Source: Sphingobium sp. 15-1 (GTDB taxonomy: Bacteria; Pseudomonadota; Alphaproteobacteria; Sphingomonadales; Sphingomonadaceae). Taken from it: a stretch of 64,000 bases of DNA. Location: positions 1,364,001 through 1,428,000 of the forward strand of contig NZ_JABXJG010000001.1 of NCBI RefSeq assembly GCF_013375535.1, given 5' to 3'. Every line of letters starts with the position of its first letter. Position 1 is the stretch's first letter. Positions 50,312 through 58,895 of the stretch are shown one piece after another. The position numbers and the translations under genes are program-made. The notes under the pieces were generated by a model, which searched no databases, was not told the origin of the DNA, and saw only the letters and a list, made by a program, of their open reading frames with translations.

Positions 50312-50776
50312 TTAATCGTCGCGAGAGACTTTTTCCTGCCGCTCGTGCCGTTCCTGAGCTTCGACCGTCATGGTGGCGATCGGGCGGGCTTCCAGGCGAC
50401 CAAGCGAAATGGGTTCGCCGGTCACTTCGCAATAGCCATATTCGCCCTCGTCGATGCGGCGCAGCGCGGCGTCGATCTTGGAGATGAGCTTGCGCTGGCG
50501 GTCGCGGGTGCGCAGTTCGATCGACCAGTCCGTCTCGCTCGATGCGCGATCGTTGAGGTCGGGTTCGCGCAGCGGTTCGTTCTGCAAGACCGCCAATGTC
50601 CCCTCGGCCTCCGCCAATATCTGCTTCTTCCAGTCCCACAGGCGCTGCCGGAAATATTCCAACTGGAGCGGGTTCATGAACTCTTCGTCTGCGGAAGGAC
50701 GATAGTCGGGTGGGAGTGTTACAGCCGATTTGGGCGGGTTTTGGCCGTCTTTATCGGAATTCAGGACCGATGCCAT
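50312..50776 (-). CDS. dksA: RNA polymerase-binding protein DksA (zinc-finger-poor form)
   Basis: 154 residues. The coiled-coil part (YFRQRLWDWKKQILAEAEGT) and the C-terminal TraR/DksA region (LISKIDAALRRIDEGEYGYCEVTGEPI) are clear. Of the four cysteines of the E. coli zinc finger only one remains (in GYCEVTG); the distal pair is replaced in RPIATMTVEAQE. Such forms occur in alphaproteobacteria and can still act with ppGpp on RNA polymerase. Confidence 0.9.
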   Translation of the reverse strand: MASVLNSDKDGQNPPKSAVTLPPDYRPSADEEFMNPLQLEYFRQRLWDWKKQILAEAEGTLAVLQNEPLREPDLNDRASSETDWSIELRTRDRQRKLISKIDAALRRIDEGEYGYCEVTGEPISLGRLEARPIATMTVEAQERHERQEKVSRDD

Positions 50777-51205
50777 CTGGCTCTCCGACTCGCGGGACCC
50801 GCCGGTGCTGAAAGTGCCGGGGTGTCCGTGACTTGTGATTGACGGCGCCTAATAGCCAGCGGCAAGGCCCGAGACAAGCAGGCAATCGGTGGGCCAGCGC
50901 GCCGATCGTCCATTGTGCCGTGCATCCCCACGGAAAACCGCCGATTCCCCATGATGCGACACCATCCAAAGAAAATAGACAAGCCGTATTATCAAAGCGT
51001 CCAGCCGCCGTGTCACTATGGGACGTTAACCATCTTAATTCATGATTTGTTAGAATTTTCCTCGACTTGCCCCCGATATTCAGAGTTAACAGCATTGAAT
51101 TTAACGCTTTGTTTTGCGTTGTTAGCAATAGGAAACGGCCCGGCGACCGTTACTGGATAATTCAGTGACGGAACCTTCAGGCGCGAAGACAAAAGAGTGG
51201 AACCT
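50777..51205. other. Intergenic region ahead of the serine-rich gene
   Basis: 429 bases. Positions 50960-51180 are clearly AT-richer than the rest of the window and probably hold promoters for both flanking genes. A hairpin CCGTTACTG/CAGTGACGG (51147-51171, 8 Watson-Crick pairs and one G-U) lies 34 bases before the serine-rich gene's ATG, in its likely 5' leader. ORFs overlapping here look fortuitous. Confidence 0.6.
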
Positions 51206-52114
51206 ATGTCGGTACGGATGGCATTGGCTAAATTATGCGCTTGCGCCGCGGGCGGCGCGATCATCGGCGGCGGCGCGGTCCATGTCGCTGAAAGCGCGCG
51301 TCCGGCCGGGGTCCACAGCACCAAGAGCGTTAAGGCCGCCCCACGCAAACATTATGCCGTGCGCAAGGTGCAGCGGGTGGTGAAGACGGTGTCCTGCGCG
51401 CCGCAGACCGTGACGGTGACGACCCAGGCCGCGCCTATCCCCCTCCCCGCCCCGGTTGCCGCGGCGGAAATGCCGGTCATGTCCGGAGGCGGCGGTGCGC
51501 CCATCGTGATGGCGGGCGGCCCCGGCTTTGGCGGCGGCGGCTTCATCGGCGGCTTTTTCGGCGGCAGCGGCGGCAGTTCGGGCGGTTCGGTGGTGATCTC
51601 CTCCACCAGCAGCTCGACCGGCGGGATCACCAGCTCGACCAGTTCGACGACTGGCGGGGTGTCCACCTCCACCGGGGGCGTTTCGACGTCCACTGGCGGG
51701 GTTTCGACCTCTTCGGGCAATGTCTCCACCTCGTCCGGGAATGTCTCGACCTCCTCGGGCAACGTCTCGACGTCGAGCGGCAACGTGACCAGCAGCTCCT
51801 CCTCGTCCAGTTCGAGTTCGAGTTCGTCTTCCTCCAGTTCCTCCTCCAGCTCGAGCGGCGGGCATCACGCCTCTTCGGGGTCGAGCGGCTCCAGCTCGTC
51901 TTCCTCCTCTGGCAGCTCCGGTTCCTCAGGCAGCAGCTCTACCAGCAGCTCGACATCCTCCTCTTCATCTTCATCCAGCTCTTCGGGCGGCGATCATCAT
52001 CCGCCACCGCCCACCGACGTGCCGGCGCCGCCGATGGTGCTGCTGTTCGGAGCGGGCGCGGCGGCGCTGATCGCGCGCCGCCACTTCGCCCGCGCAAAAG
52101 GGACCCAGGCTTAA
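51206..52114 (+). CDS. Serine-rich repeat surface protein with PEP-CTERM-like tail
   Basis: 302 residues. A hydrophobic N-terminal export segment (ALAKLCACAAGGAIIGGG) is followed by a basic stretch, a Gly-rich stretch, seven tandem 7-residue units (residues 150-198: GGVSTST then GNVSTSS) and a long poly-Ser/Gly run. It ends with VPAPPMVLLFGAGAAALIAR then RHFARAK, a PEP-CTERM-like sorting signal: motif, helix, basic end. It may be an exosortase substrate, probably glycosylated; that is inference. No exosortase gene is in the window. Confidence 0.72.
   Translation: MSVRMALAKLCACAAGGAIIGGGAVHVAESARPAGVHSTKSVKAAPRKHYAVRKVQRVVKTVSCAPQTVTVTTQAAPIPLPAPVAAAEMPVMSGGGGAPIVMAGGPGFGGGGFIGGFFGGSGGSSGGSVVISSTSSSTGGITSSTSSTTGGVSTSTGGVSTSTGGVSTSSGNVSTSSGNVSTSSGNVSTSSGNVTSSSSSSSSSSSSSSSSSSSSSSGGHHASSGSSGSSSSSSSGSSGSSGSSSTSSSTSSSSSSSSSSGGDHHPPPPTDVPAPPMVLLFGAGAAALIARRHFARAKGTQA
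51653..51799 (+). repeat. 21-bp tandem repeats in the serine-rich gene
   Basis: Seven units of 21 bases, three encoding GGVSTST/S and four encoding GNVSTSS or a variant. Synonymous codons differ between units, so the array is diverged at the DNA level while the peptide is conserved. Confidence 0.82.
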
Positions 52115-52169
52115 CCGTGGGGCGATCCGGCCGGCGCATCCGGGGGGAAGCGCCGGCCGGATAACGGGT

Positions 52170-52610
52170 TCAGCTCGTCGCGATGATCCGCTCGATTTCC
52201 GGTACGGGGTGATTGGACAGATCCTTGGCGATCTCTCCCACCAGCCGGTTCTGCACTTCCTTGTGATAATGTTTGCGCATCTCCCCCAGGGCGGCGGGCG
52301 GCGCGACGACGATCAGCTTGTCATAATCATGCGCCAGCGCCCGGCGCTTGAGCAATTCGGCGGCTTCAGCGGCGAAGCGGGCTTCCTCCAGATCGTGGAA
52401 ATTGGTCTGCTCTACGGAACCCCGGTGGCTGCCGACCGAATTGGGGCCGCGCCCCGTCCCGTCGGAGGCCTGCTCGCGGTCGGGGGGATTGTCCTGCTGC
52501 TTCACCTCCTCCGTTTCCAGATTGGGAAAGGCCGGGCTGCCCTTGTTGCGAAAGAACAGCATTTTGCGCCCATCGGCCACCAGCACCATCGCGTCATGGT
52601 CTATCTGCAT
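52170..52610 (-). CDS. Host attachment family protein
   Basis: 146 residues of the family first named from Agrobacterium host-attachment proteins; actual role unsettled. Typical opening VLVADGRKMLFFRNKG, then a middle variable part and HDLEEARFAAEAAELLKRRA...YDKLIVVAPPAALGEMRKHYH, which resembles an archaeal release-factor-like fold. No signal peptide. It is transcribed away from serS. Confidence 0.85.
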   Translation of the reverse strand: MQIDHDAMVLVADGRKMLFFRNKGSPAFPNLETEEVKQQDNPPDREQASDGTGRGPNSVGSHRGSVEQTNFHDLEEARFAAEAAELLKRRALAHDYDKLIVVAPPAALGEMRKHYHKEVQNRLVGEIAKDLSNHPVPEIERIIATS

Positions 52611-52706
52611 CGTCCTGTTCCTCTCTTCCAGCGGTCGCTTTTACCACGAACGGACGGCGGCGTGCAGGGTTGCGCGGCTCGTCGCGGAACGGCATAGGGC
52701 TGACCC

Positions 52707-53990
52707 ATGCACGACATTCGTTTCCTTCGCGAAAATCCCGCCGCTTTCGACGCCGGTCTCGCCCGGCGCGGGCTTGAACCCCTGAGCGCGGAACTGCTGG
52801 CGCTCGACAAGAAATGGCGAGAAAGCACTTCTCGAATTGAAGCTCTGCAAGCCAGTCGCAAATCGAGCTCGGCCTTCTACGGCCAGCTAAAAGGACAGGG
52901 CCAGGGCTTTACGCCGGAAGCTTTGGCCTATCAGCAGCAGGCGATTGAGGCGTCCAACGAAATCAAAGAACTCGAACCCGTCGTCATAGAAGCGCGCGCT
53001 CAGCTAGATGCCCGGCTGGCGGCGATCCCGAACCTGCCTGCCGACGATGTGCCGCTGGGCGAGGATGAAGCCCAGAATGTCGAGGTGGCGCGCTGGGGCG
53101 AGCCGAGGAACTTCCCCTTCGCGCCCCAGGATCATGCAGATTTCGGACCCGCGCTGGGGCTGGATTTCGAGGGCGGCGCTGCGCTGTCCGGCGCGCGCTT
53201 CACGGCGCTGCGCGGGCAGATGGCGCGGCTGCACCGGGCGCTGGCGCAGTTCATGCTGGATCGCCAGTCGGGCGAGAATGGCTATGAGGAGGTCAATCCG
53301 CCGCTGCTGGTGAAGGACGAGGCGCTGTTCGGCACCGGGCAGTTGCCGAAATTCGCGGAGGACCTGTTCAGGACCACCGACGGGCGCTGGCTGATCCCGA
53401 CGGCGGAGGTTTCCCTCACCAACCTGGTGCGCGAGCAGATCGTGCCGGTAGAGAGCCTGCCGCTGCGGTTGACCGCGCTGACGCCTTGCTTCCGGTCGGA
53501 AGCCGGATCGGCGGGACGCGACACGCGGGGCTTCATCCGCCAGCATCAGTTCGAGAAGGTCGAGCTGGTCGCGATCTGCCAGCCGGAGGAGTCCGAGGCC
53601 GAGCATGAGCGCATGTGCGCGGCGGCCGAGGGCGTGTTGCAGGCGCTGGGCCTGCCCTATCGCAAGATGCTGCTCTGCACCGGCGACATGGGTTTCGGCG
53701 CGCGCAAGACCTGGGACCTGGAAGTCTGGCTACCGAGCCAGCAGACCTATCGCGAGATCAGTTCGGTCTCCAACTGCGGCGATTTCCAGGCGCGGCGGAT
53801 GAATGCGCGCTACAAGCCAGAGGGCGAGAAGCAGACGCGCTTCCTGCATACGCTGAACGGGTCAGGACTGGCAGTGGGGCGGACTTTGGTGGCGGTGCTG
53901 GAAAATTACCAACAGGAGGACGGCAGTGTCATCGTGCCGGAGGTGCTGGCGCCCTATATGGGTGGCCTGACCCGGTTGCGGCCCCAGTAA
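52707..53990 (+). CDS. serS: Seryl-tRNA synthetase
   Basis: Class II synthetase, 427 residues. The N-terminal coiled-coil arm (about 28-105) precedes a catalytic domain with motif 2 [20 protein letters not shown] and motif 3 [20 protein letters not shown]. It starts a run of plus-strand genes; surE follows 89 bases later. Confidence 0.98.
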   Translation: MHDIRFLRENPAAFDAGLARRGLEPLSAELLALDKKWRESTSRIEALQASRKSSSAFYGQLKGQGQGFTPEALAYQQQAIEASNEIKELEPVVIEARAQLDARLAAIPNLPADDVPLGEDEAQNVEVARWGEPRNFPFAPQDHADFGPALGLDFEGGAALSGARFTALRGQMARLHRALAQFMLDRQSGENGYEEVNPPLLVKDEALFGTGQLPKFAEDLFRTTDGRWLIPTAEVSLTNLVREQIVPVESLPLRLTALTPCFRSEAGSAGRDTRGFIRQHQFEKVELVAICQPEESEAEHERMCAAAEGVLQALGLPYRKMLLCTGDMGFGARKTWDLEVWLPSQQTYREISSVSNCGDFQARRMNARYKPEGEKQTRFLHTLNGSGLAVGRTLVAVLENYQQEDGSVIVPEVLAPYMGGLTRLRPQ

Positions 53991-54000
53991 CACCCCTCCC

Positions 54001-54070
54001 CATTCGTTTCGAGCGAAGTCGAGAAACGGGGGGTGGGCAGGCTTCTCGACTTCGCTCCAAGCAAACGGAA
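54001..54070. repeat. TTTCGAGCGAAGTCGAGAAAC-type inverted repeat
   Basis: CGTTTCGAGCGAAGTCGAGA on the left and TTCTCGACTTCGCTCCAAGC on the right are inverted, fitting a common sphingomonad intergenic repeat. It fills the gap between serS and surE, its right end 10 bases before the surE start. Confidence 0.75.
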
Positions 54071-54079
54071 TCCAGGCAT

Positions 54080-54844
54080 ATGCGCATCCTGCTCACCAAT
54101 GACGACGGAGTTCATGCTCCGGGCCTCACGGTGCTGGAGGAGATTGCGCGGACACTATCCGACGACATCTGGATCGTCGCGCCCAGCGAGGAGCAGTCGG
54201 GCGCGGGGCATAGCCTGACGCTGACGCGGCCGTTGCGCATCCGCCAGCATGGCGAGAAACATTATAGCGTGACCGGTACGCCCACCGACGCGGTGATGAT
54301 GGCGGTCGGGCATCTGATGAAGGATGCCAAGCCCGATCTGGTGCTGTCCGGGGTCAACCAAGGCGCCAATCTGGCGGAGGACGTGACCTATTCGGGCACC
54401 GTCTCCGCCGCGATGGAGGGCGCGATCTCCGGGATCAAGTCGATCGCGCTCAGCCAGGTCTATGCGCGGGAGGGCATGGGCGACGCCGTGCCCTTCGCGG
54501 CGGCGCTGGCCTGGGGTGAGAAGGTGTTGCGCCCGCTGATCGCCATGCCGGCCAGTCCGCGATTGCTGTTCAACGTCAATTTCCCTGCGCTCGATCCAGC
54601 GGCGGTGAAGGGCGTGCGCGTGGTGCGGCAGGGGTTCCACGATGTCGACCGGACGAAGATCATCCAGGGCACCGATCCGCGCGGCTACGACTATTATTGG
54701 TTCGGACTCGGGAAAAGCAATTCCGTGCCGGAGGGGAGCGATCTGGCCGCCATTGCCGAGGGTTATGTGACGGTGACGCCGCTGCACTACGATCTGACGC
54801 AGGACAGCGCCATGGCGGCGACGGCGGCCGCGTTCGGAGGATAG
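54080..54844 (+). CDS. surE: 5'/3'-nucleotidase SurE
   Basis: Survival-protein phosphatase acting on nucleoside monophosphates, 254 residues. It starts MRILLTNDDGVHAPGL with the metal-binding DD, then VAPSEEQSGAGHSLT and LVLSGVNQGANLAEDVTYSG. The longer frame upstream overlaps serS and is ignored. In many proteobacteria surE neighbours serS, as here. Confidence 0.96.
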   Translation: MRILLTNDDGVHAPGLTVLEEIARTLSDDIWIVAPSEEQSGAGHSLTLTRPLRIRQHGEKHYSVTGTPTDAVMMAVGHLMKDAKPDLVLSGVNQGANLAEDVTYSGTVSAAMEGAISGIKSIALSQVYAREGMGDAVPFAAALAWGEKVLRPLIAMPASPRLLFNVNFPALDPAAVKGVRVVRQGFHDVDRTKIIQGTDPRGYDYYWFGLGKSNSVPEGSDLAAIAEGYVTVTPLHYDLTQDSAMAATAAAFGG

Positions 54845-54854
54845 GTGCCTGACG

Positions 54855-54967
54855 ACGTGTTCCTGCGCAGGCAGGAACCCAGTTCCGCCGTTGATCCGTT
54901 AAGGCAAATGTCTGAATTAGGCTCTCATAGGCCGCTCGTCTCGTTCGAGTGCCTGCGCAGGAGCACC
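54855..54967. repeat. GTGCTCCTGCG-type inverted repeat, copy 6 (GTGTTCC variant)
   Basis: CGTGTTCCTGCGCAGGCAGG at the left and GTGCCTGCGCAGGAGCACC at the right. It lies between surE and the potassium-channel gene, and the left arm has T for C at one position. Confidence 0.78.
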
Positions 54968-55114
54968 TCTATCTGTTGTGGAACTGAACAGAATCTAGCC
55001 ATGGCAAAATCAGGGGATTAAAGACGTGGCAATGTCGCGCACATTCCTTCTTCCTGTTCCTGCCCTTGCCATTCCCGCAATGCTTCCCCTCCACATGATT
55101 GGAACAAAGGCCCG

Positions 55115-56173
55115 ATGAGGATCGTGCCCGTCCGGCCGCCGTCCAGCGCGGCGGGTTTTCTGCGGCGGCGGTCTTCGCTACCGGTCTGGGCCGATCTCGC
55201 CTGGCGGGTGGCGCTGGTGTTCGGATTGATCGGGCTGGTGCTGCTGATCCACTGGATCGGGCGGGATGGCCTCAAGGACAATCTCGACAACCGGATCAGC
55301 TTTGTCGACGTGCTCTATTTCACGACGGTGACGGTCACGACGGTCGGCTATGGCGACATCGTGCCGGTCAGTCCGGAAGCGCGGCTGTTCGAAGCGCTGC
55401 TGGTGACGCCGATCCGGCTGTTCGTCTGGCTGATCTTCCTGGGGACGGCCTATAATCTCTTCTTCCGCAACATCCTCTACAGGTGGCGCATGGCTCGCAT
55501 TCAGGCCGATCTGCATAATCATATCGTCGTGACCGGCTTTGGCACCAGCGGGGCCGAGGCGGTGCGCGAGCTGCTGGCGCGGGGCGTCGATCCGCGCGAG
55601 ATCGTGGTGGTCGACCCGGTCGAGAAAGCGCTGGCCGAGGCGGAGGCGCTGGGCTGCAATGTGCTGTGCGGCGATTCGACGCGGGACCGGACGCTGAACG
55701 ACGTGGCGATCCATCGGGCGCGGACGCTGATCGTGTCGGCGGGACGGGACGATACCTCCATCCTCATCACGCTGACGGCGCGGCATCTGGCCCCTCGCCT
55801 GCCTATCAGCATCGTCGTGCGCAATGAGGATAATGAACTGCCCGCAAGGCAGGCCGGCGCGACCACCGTGATCAATCCGGTGAGCTTCGCAGGGCTGCTG
55901 CTGGCGGGCAGCACCAGCGGCCAGCATATCGCGGACTATATGTCGGACCTCGCCGCTTCGGGCGGCCAAGTGAAGCTGCATGAGCGTTTCGTGCTGCCGG
56001 AGGAGATCGGCAAGCCCCTGTCGGCCATCGCGACCGGGCTTGGCGTGCGCATCCATCGCCAGGAACGGGCCATAGGTTTCTGGGAGGAGGATGCGGCGAA
56101 GCTCCAGACCGGCGACCTCATCATCGAGATCGTGCAAGGCGATGCGGCCGGGAAAGCCCGCAATCCGGCCTGA
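55115..56173 (+). CDS. Potassium channel protein with TrkA-N (RCK) domain
   Basis: 352-residue ion channel. Two transmembrane helices (about 28-50 and 94-118) flank the selectivity filter TVTVTTVGYGDIVPVSPEA. A C-terminal RCK/TrkA-N domain begins HIVVTGFGTSGAEAVRELLA near residue 135, a Rossmann nucleotide-binding loop, and a TrkA-C-like region follows. This is the gated K+ channel layout (MthK/Kch-like). It is upstream of rimO by about 60 bases. Confidence 0.92.
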   Translation: MRIVPVRPPSSAAGFLRRRSSLPVWADLAWRVALVFGLIGLVLLIHWIGRDGLKDNLDNRISFVDVLYFTTVTVTTVGYGDIVPVSPEARLFEALLVTPIRLFVWLIFLGTAYNLFFRNILYRWRMARIQADLHNHIVVTGFGTSGAEAVRELLARGVDPREIVVVDPVEKALAEAEALGCNVLCGDSTRDRTLNDVAIHRARTLIVSAGRDDTSILITLTARHLAPRLPISIVVRNEDNELPARQAGATTVINPVSFAGLLLAGSTSGQHIADYMSDLAASGGQVKLHERFVLPEEIGKPLSAIATGLGVRIHRQERAIGFWEEDAAKLQTGDLIIEIVQGDAAGKARNPA

Positions 56174-56236
56174 TTTCGAGAGCTTTTGCGTGGCCCCGTG
56201 ACATTCGGCGCAAAAATCCCTATGTGCGCGCCGATC

Positions 56237-57616
56237 ATGGCAACCAAAATTCCCGAAGCGCCGAAGGTCGGCATGGTGTCGCTGGGCTGTCCCAAGGCGC
56301 TGGTCGACAGCGAGCGCATCCTGACCAAGCTGCGTTCCGACGGCTATCAGATGTCCGCCGACTATGCCGGCGCCGACGTCGTGCTGGTCAACACCTGCGG
56401 CTTCCTCGATTCGGCCAAGGAGGAATCGCTCGAAGCGATTGGCGAGGCGATCGCGGAAAATGGCCGGGTCATCGTCACAGGCTGCATGGGCAATGAGGCG
56501 GAACTGATCCGCCAGAAATTCCCGCAGGTGCTGGCCGTTACCGGCGCGCATCAATATGAGGCGGTGGTGAATGCGGTGCATGAAGCCTCGCCGCCGGTGC
56601 CCAACGCCTTCGTCGATCTGGTGCCGGAGGGCGGGCTGAAGCTGACGCCGCGCCATTACAGCTATTTGAAGATCAGCGAAGGCTGCAACCATCGCTGCTC
56701 CTTCTGCATCATCCCTTCGCTGCGCGGCGACCTGGTGTCGCGGCGCGTCGACGCCGTGCTGCGGGAGGCGGAGAAGCTGGTGCATGCGGGCACCAGGGAA
56801 CTGCTGATCATCAGCCAGGATACGTCGGCTTACGGCGTCGACACAAGGCATGAGACGCGCCAGTGGAAGGGCCGCGACGTCCGCGCCCATATGACCGATC
56901 TGGCCCGCGAGTTGGGGCAGTTGCGCACGGCGGAGGGCACGCCGCCCTGGGTGCGGCTGCACTATGTCTATCCCTATCCGCATGTGGATCAGGTGATCCC
57001 GCTGATGGCCGAGGGGCTGCTGACGCCCTATCTCGACATTCCGTTCCAGCATGCCGCGCCTTCGGTGCTGAAGGCGATGAAGCGGCCCGCCAACGAAGCC
57101 AAGGTGCTGGACCGCATCCGCAAATGGCGGGACATCTGCCCGGACATCGCGATCCGGTCGTCCTTCGTCGTCGGTTTCCCCGGCGAGACGGAGGCGGACT
57201 TCGACTATCTGCTGCAATGGCTGGATGAGGCGCAGCTCGATCGCGTCGGCGCTTTCCGCTTCGAACCGGTCGAGGGCGCGGCCGCCAACGACCTGCCCGA
57301 CGCGGTGCCGGAAGAGGTCAAGGAAGAGCGCTATCAGCGGATCATGGAAAAAACCGCAGCAATCTCCGCCGCCAAGCTCGCCGCCAAGGTCGGGCGCGTG
57401 CTGCCCGTCATCATCGATGAGGTGGGCGAGGCTGACGAGGACGGTTCGGTCGGCGCCACGGCCCGCAGCCAGGCCGACGCGCCGGAGATCGACGGCAATG
57501 TCTTCCTGCGCGATGTGGGCGAAGGGCTGGTACCGGGCAGCATCCTGAACGTGCTGATCGAGGATGCGGACGAGCATGACCTTTATGGGGTGCCGCAGAA
57601 CGCCGGATCGTATTGA
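56237..57616 (+). CDS. rimO: Ribosomal protein uS12 methylthiotransferase RimO
   Basis: Radical-SAM enzyme that methylthiolates an Asp of ribosomal protein S12, 459 residues. Order: UPF0004 domain ([36 protein letters not shown] ligands), radical SAM core with [15 protein letters not shown] near residue 155, and a C-terminal TRAM domain. I start at ATG 56237 (MATKIPEAP); ATG 56222 is possible and neither has a strong ribosome site. Confidence 0.95.
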   Translation: MATKIPEAPKVGMVSLGCPKALVDSERILTKLRSDGYQMSADYAGADVVLVNTCGFLDSAKEESLEAIGEAIAENGRVIVTGCMGNEAELIRQKFPQVLAVTGAHQYEAVVNAVHEASPPVPNAFVDLVPEGGLKLTPRHYSYLKISEGCNHRCSFCIIPSLRGDLVSRRVDAVLREAEKLVHAGTRELLIISQDTSAYGVDTRHETRQWKGRDVRAHMTDLARELGQLRTAEGTPPWVRLHYVYPYPHVDQVIPLMAEGLLTPYLDIPFQHAAPSVLKAMKRPANEAKVLDRIRKWRDICPDIAIRSSFVVGFPGETEADFDYLLQWLDEAQLDRVGAFRFEPVEGAAANDLPDAVPEEVKEERYQRIMEKTAAISAAKLAAKVGRVLPVIIDEVGEADEDGSVGATARSQADAPEIDGNVFLRDVGEGLVPGSILNVLIEDADEHDLYGVPQNAGSY

Positions 57617-57619
57617 ACC

Positions 57620-57688
57620 ACGTGTTCCTGCGAAGGCAGGAACCCAGTTCCGACGTCAGAGCTGGGCTCCTGCCTTCGCAGGAGCACG
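57620..57688. repeat. GTGCTCCTGCG-type inverted repeat, copy 7
   Basis: CGTGTTCCTGCGAAGGCAGG and GGCTCCTGCCTTCGCAGGAG (ending CACG), only about 25 bases apart. It is between convergent rimO and the lipoprotein gene. Confidence 0.8.
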
Positions 57689-57706
57689 GCGCATTGCAGG
57701 GCGACG

Positions 57707-58552
57707 TCATTCTGCTGCGACGAACGCGTCCTGATATTCCGTCTTGATCGCGTTGCGCATGGCCGCATCGACGGGCAGCGCAATGTCGTAATTGCCCTCC
57801 GCATAGGGACCGGCGCTATAGGGGCCGATGACCACGGTGACGCCGTCGATCAGCTTGCCGTCCTTCGACGTGGGCACCAGCACCTCCTTCATCGGATCGA
57901 TGCATGTGGTGAAGTCGTCATCGTCGCTGCGCTTCACCGGCGCCCCCCGCTTTTCCGCCCGCGCCTTGTCGAGCGCGTCGCAGAAGCGGTCGCGAATGGC
58001 GGCAGCGAAAGTAGCCGGCGAGGTCATGAGCGCCTCCACCGCCGTTTCGCGCTTGCGATCCTTGTCCCACAGCAGGGCGTCATAGCCGGTCATGCCGTGC
58101 GCGCCGCCCGTATAGACATAGCTTTCCGATTCCAGCGCCAGGAAGCGCGGCGTGTCGGCGGTCACGGTCCAGCGGGTCTGAAGGGCATGGGCGTGGAAGG
58201 GGAAACCGGAAGCCTTCGCCGCCTTCTGATCTTCCCGCGCCATTTTGAGCGCGTCGGCCTTGGTGACTTTCAACGCATTGCCGAATTTATCGGCCAGCGC
58301 GGGAATCTGCGCCGCCTGGGCGGGATAGCTGTAGCCGAATTCCAGCAGATCGGTCTTTTCCTTCTGCTCGAACGGCTTGGCGGGCGGCGGCGGCTCGGGC
58401 TGGCCGGACATGCGGTTGGCGAAATTGCTGGCGGCAACGTCATTGCCGGGCGCAGCCATATCGTCCGCATCCCTGGACGCCGAACATGCGCCAAGCCACA
58501 GGACCGCCGCAAGCAGCGGTCCCGTCCGTCCCCTCCCCTTGATGGCGCGCAT
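57707..58552 (-). CDS. Lipoprotein with DUF4163/DUF3298-type (RsiV-like) domain
   Basis: 281 residues. A lipoprotein signal ends LLAAVLWLGACSAS; the rest resembles the PdaC/RsiV-like DUF4163 plus DUF3298 region, with LALESESYVYTGGAHGMTGYDALLWD near residue 150 and a final YNYDIALP-like YDIALPVDAA. Function unknown; the fold is linked to muropeptide or lysozyme-inhibitor interactions elsewhere. ATG 58552 overlaps the previous gene's stop (TGATG). Confidence 0.78.
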   Translation of the reverse strand: MRAIKGRGRTGPLLAAVLWLGACSASRDADDMAAPGNDVAASNFANRMSGQPEPPPPAKPFEQKEKTDLLEFGYSYPAQAAQIPALADKFGNALKVTKADALKMAREDQKAAKASGFPFHAHALQTRWTVTADTPRFLALESESYVYTGGAHGMTGYDALLWDKDRKRETAVEALMTSPATFAAAIRDRFCDALDKARAEKRGAPVKRSDDDDFTTCIDPMKEVLVPTSKDGKLIDGVTVVIGPYSAGPYAEGNYDIALPVDAAMRNAIKTEYQDAFVAAE

Positions 58553-58755
58553 CAGTGCGCCTTGGCAGCCGCCATGCACCGTTCGCTGATCGCCTTGCGC
58601 GTATAGCTGCTCTGGAGCGCGGCGCCGGCATTGGGCCAGCCTTCCGCGATCAGCGCCTGTTCCACCGCATGCGCCCCGTCGAAGCGTCCGCTTTCCGCCA
58701 GCGCATAGGCGCGGGCGCGAAGGGCCTGGAGCCGGCCGTCATCGGTGTGCATCAT
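58552..58755 (-). CDS. Small hypothetical protein upstream of the lipoprotein gene
   Basis: 67 residues, soluble, Ala/Arg-rich (RLQALRARAYALAESGRFDG, VEQALIAEGWPNAGAALQS), ending SERCMAAAKAH. No family recognised. ATG 58755 has GGAGAG five bases upstream; the open frame extends to 58812. It is coupled to the lipoprotein gene by one overlapping base, so they are one transcript, but no common function is evident. Confidence 0.65.
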   Translation of the reverse strand: MMHTDDGRLQALRARAYALAESGRFDGAHAVEQALIAEGWPNAGAALQSSYTRKAISERCMAAAKAH

Positions 58756-58895
58756 CACATCTCTCCTTATTGTAGCTGCGTTCAATCTAAGCCTGCGAGC
58801 CGTCCGACGCAAATGATAGCGCGGCCGGAGGAGGCCCGCTGGCGACGAAAATTGCGCTTTCCATCCCGGCCGCCTTTCTTCAAAACAGATGCGTC

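Noticed and set aside
50751..51128. 125-codon minus-strand ORF at the start of the dksA gap
   Set aside because: Overlaps the dksA start region and AT-rich promoter DNA; no ribosome site or family.
51653..51799. Tandem 21-bp repeats considered as a CRISPR-like array
   Set aside because: They are contiguous, without spacers, and in frame in a coding gene.
55178..57577. 799-codon minus-strand ORF across the channel and rimO genes
   Set aside because: Spans two clear genes on the other strand, Arg/His/Gln-rich shadow composition.
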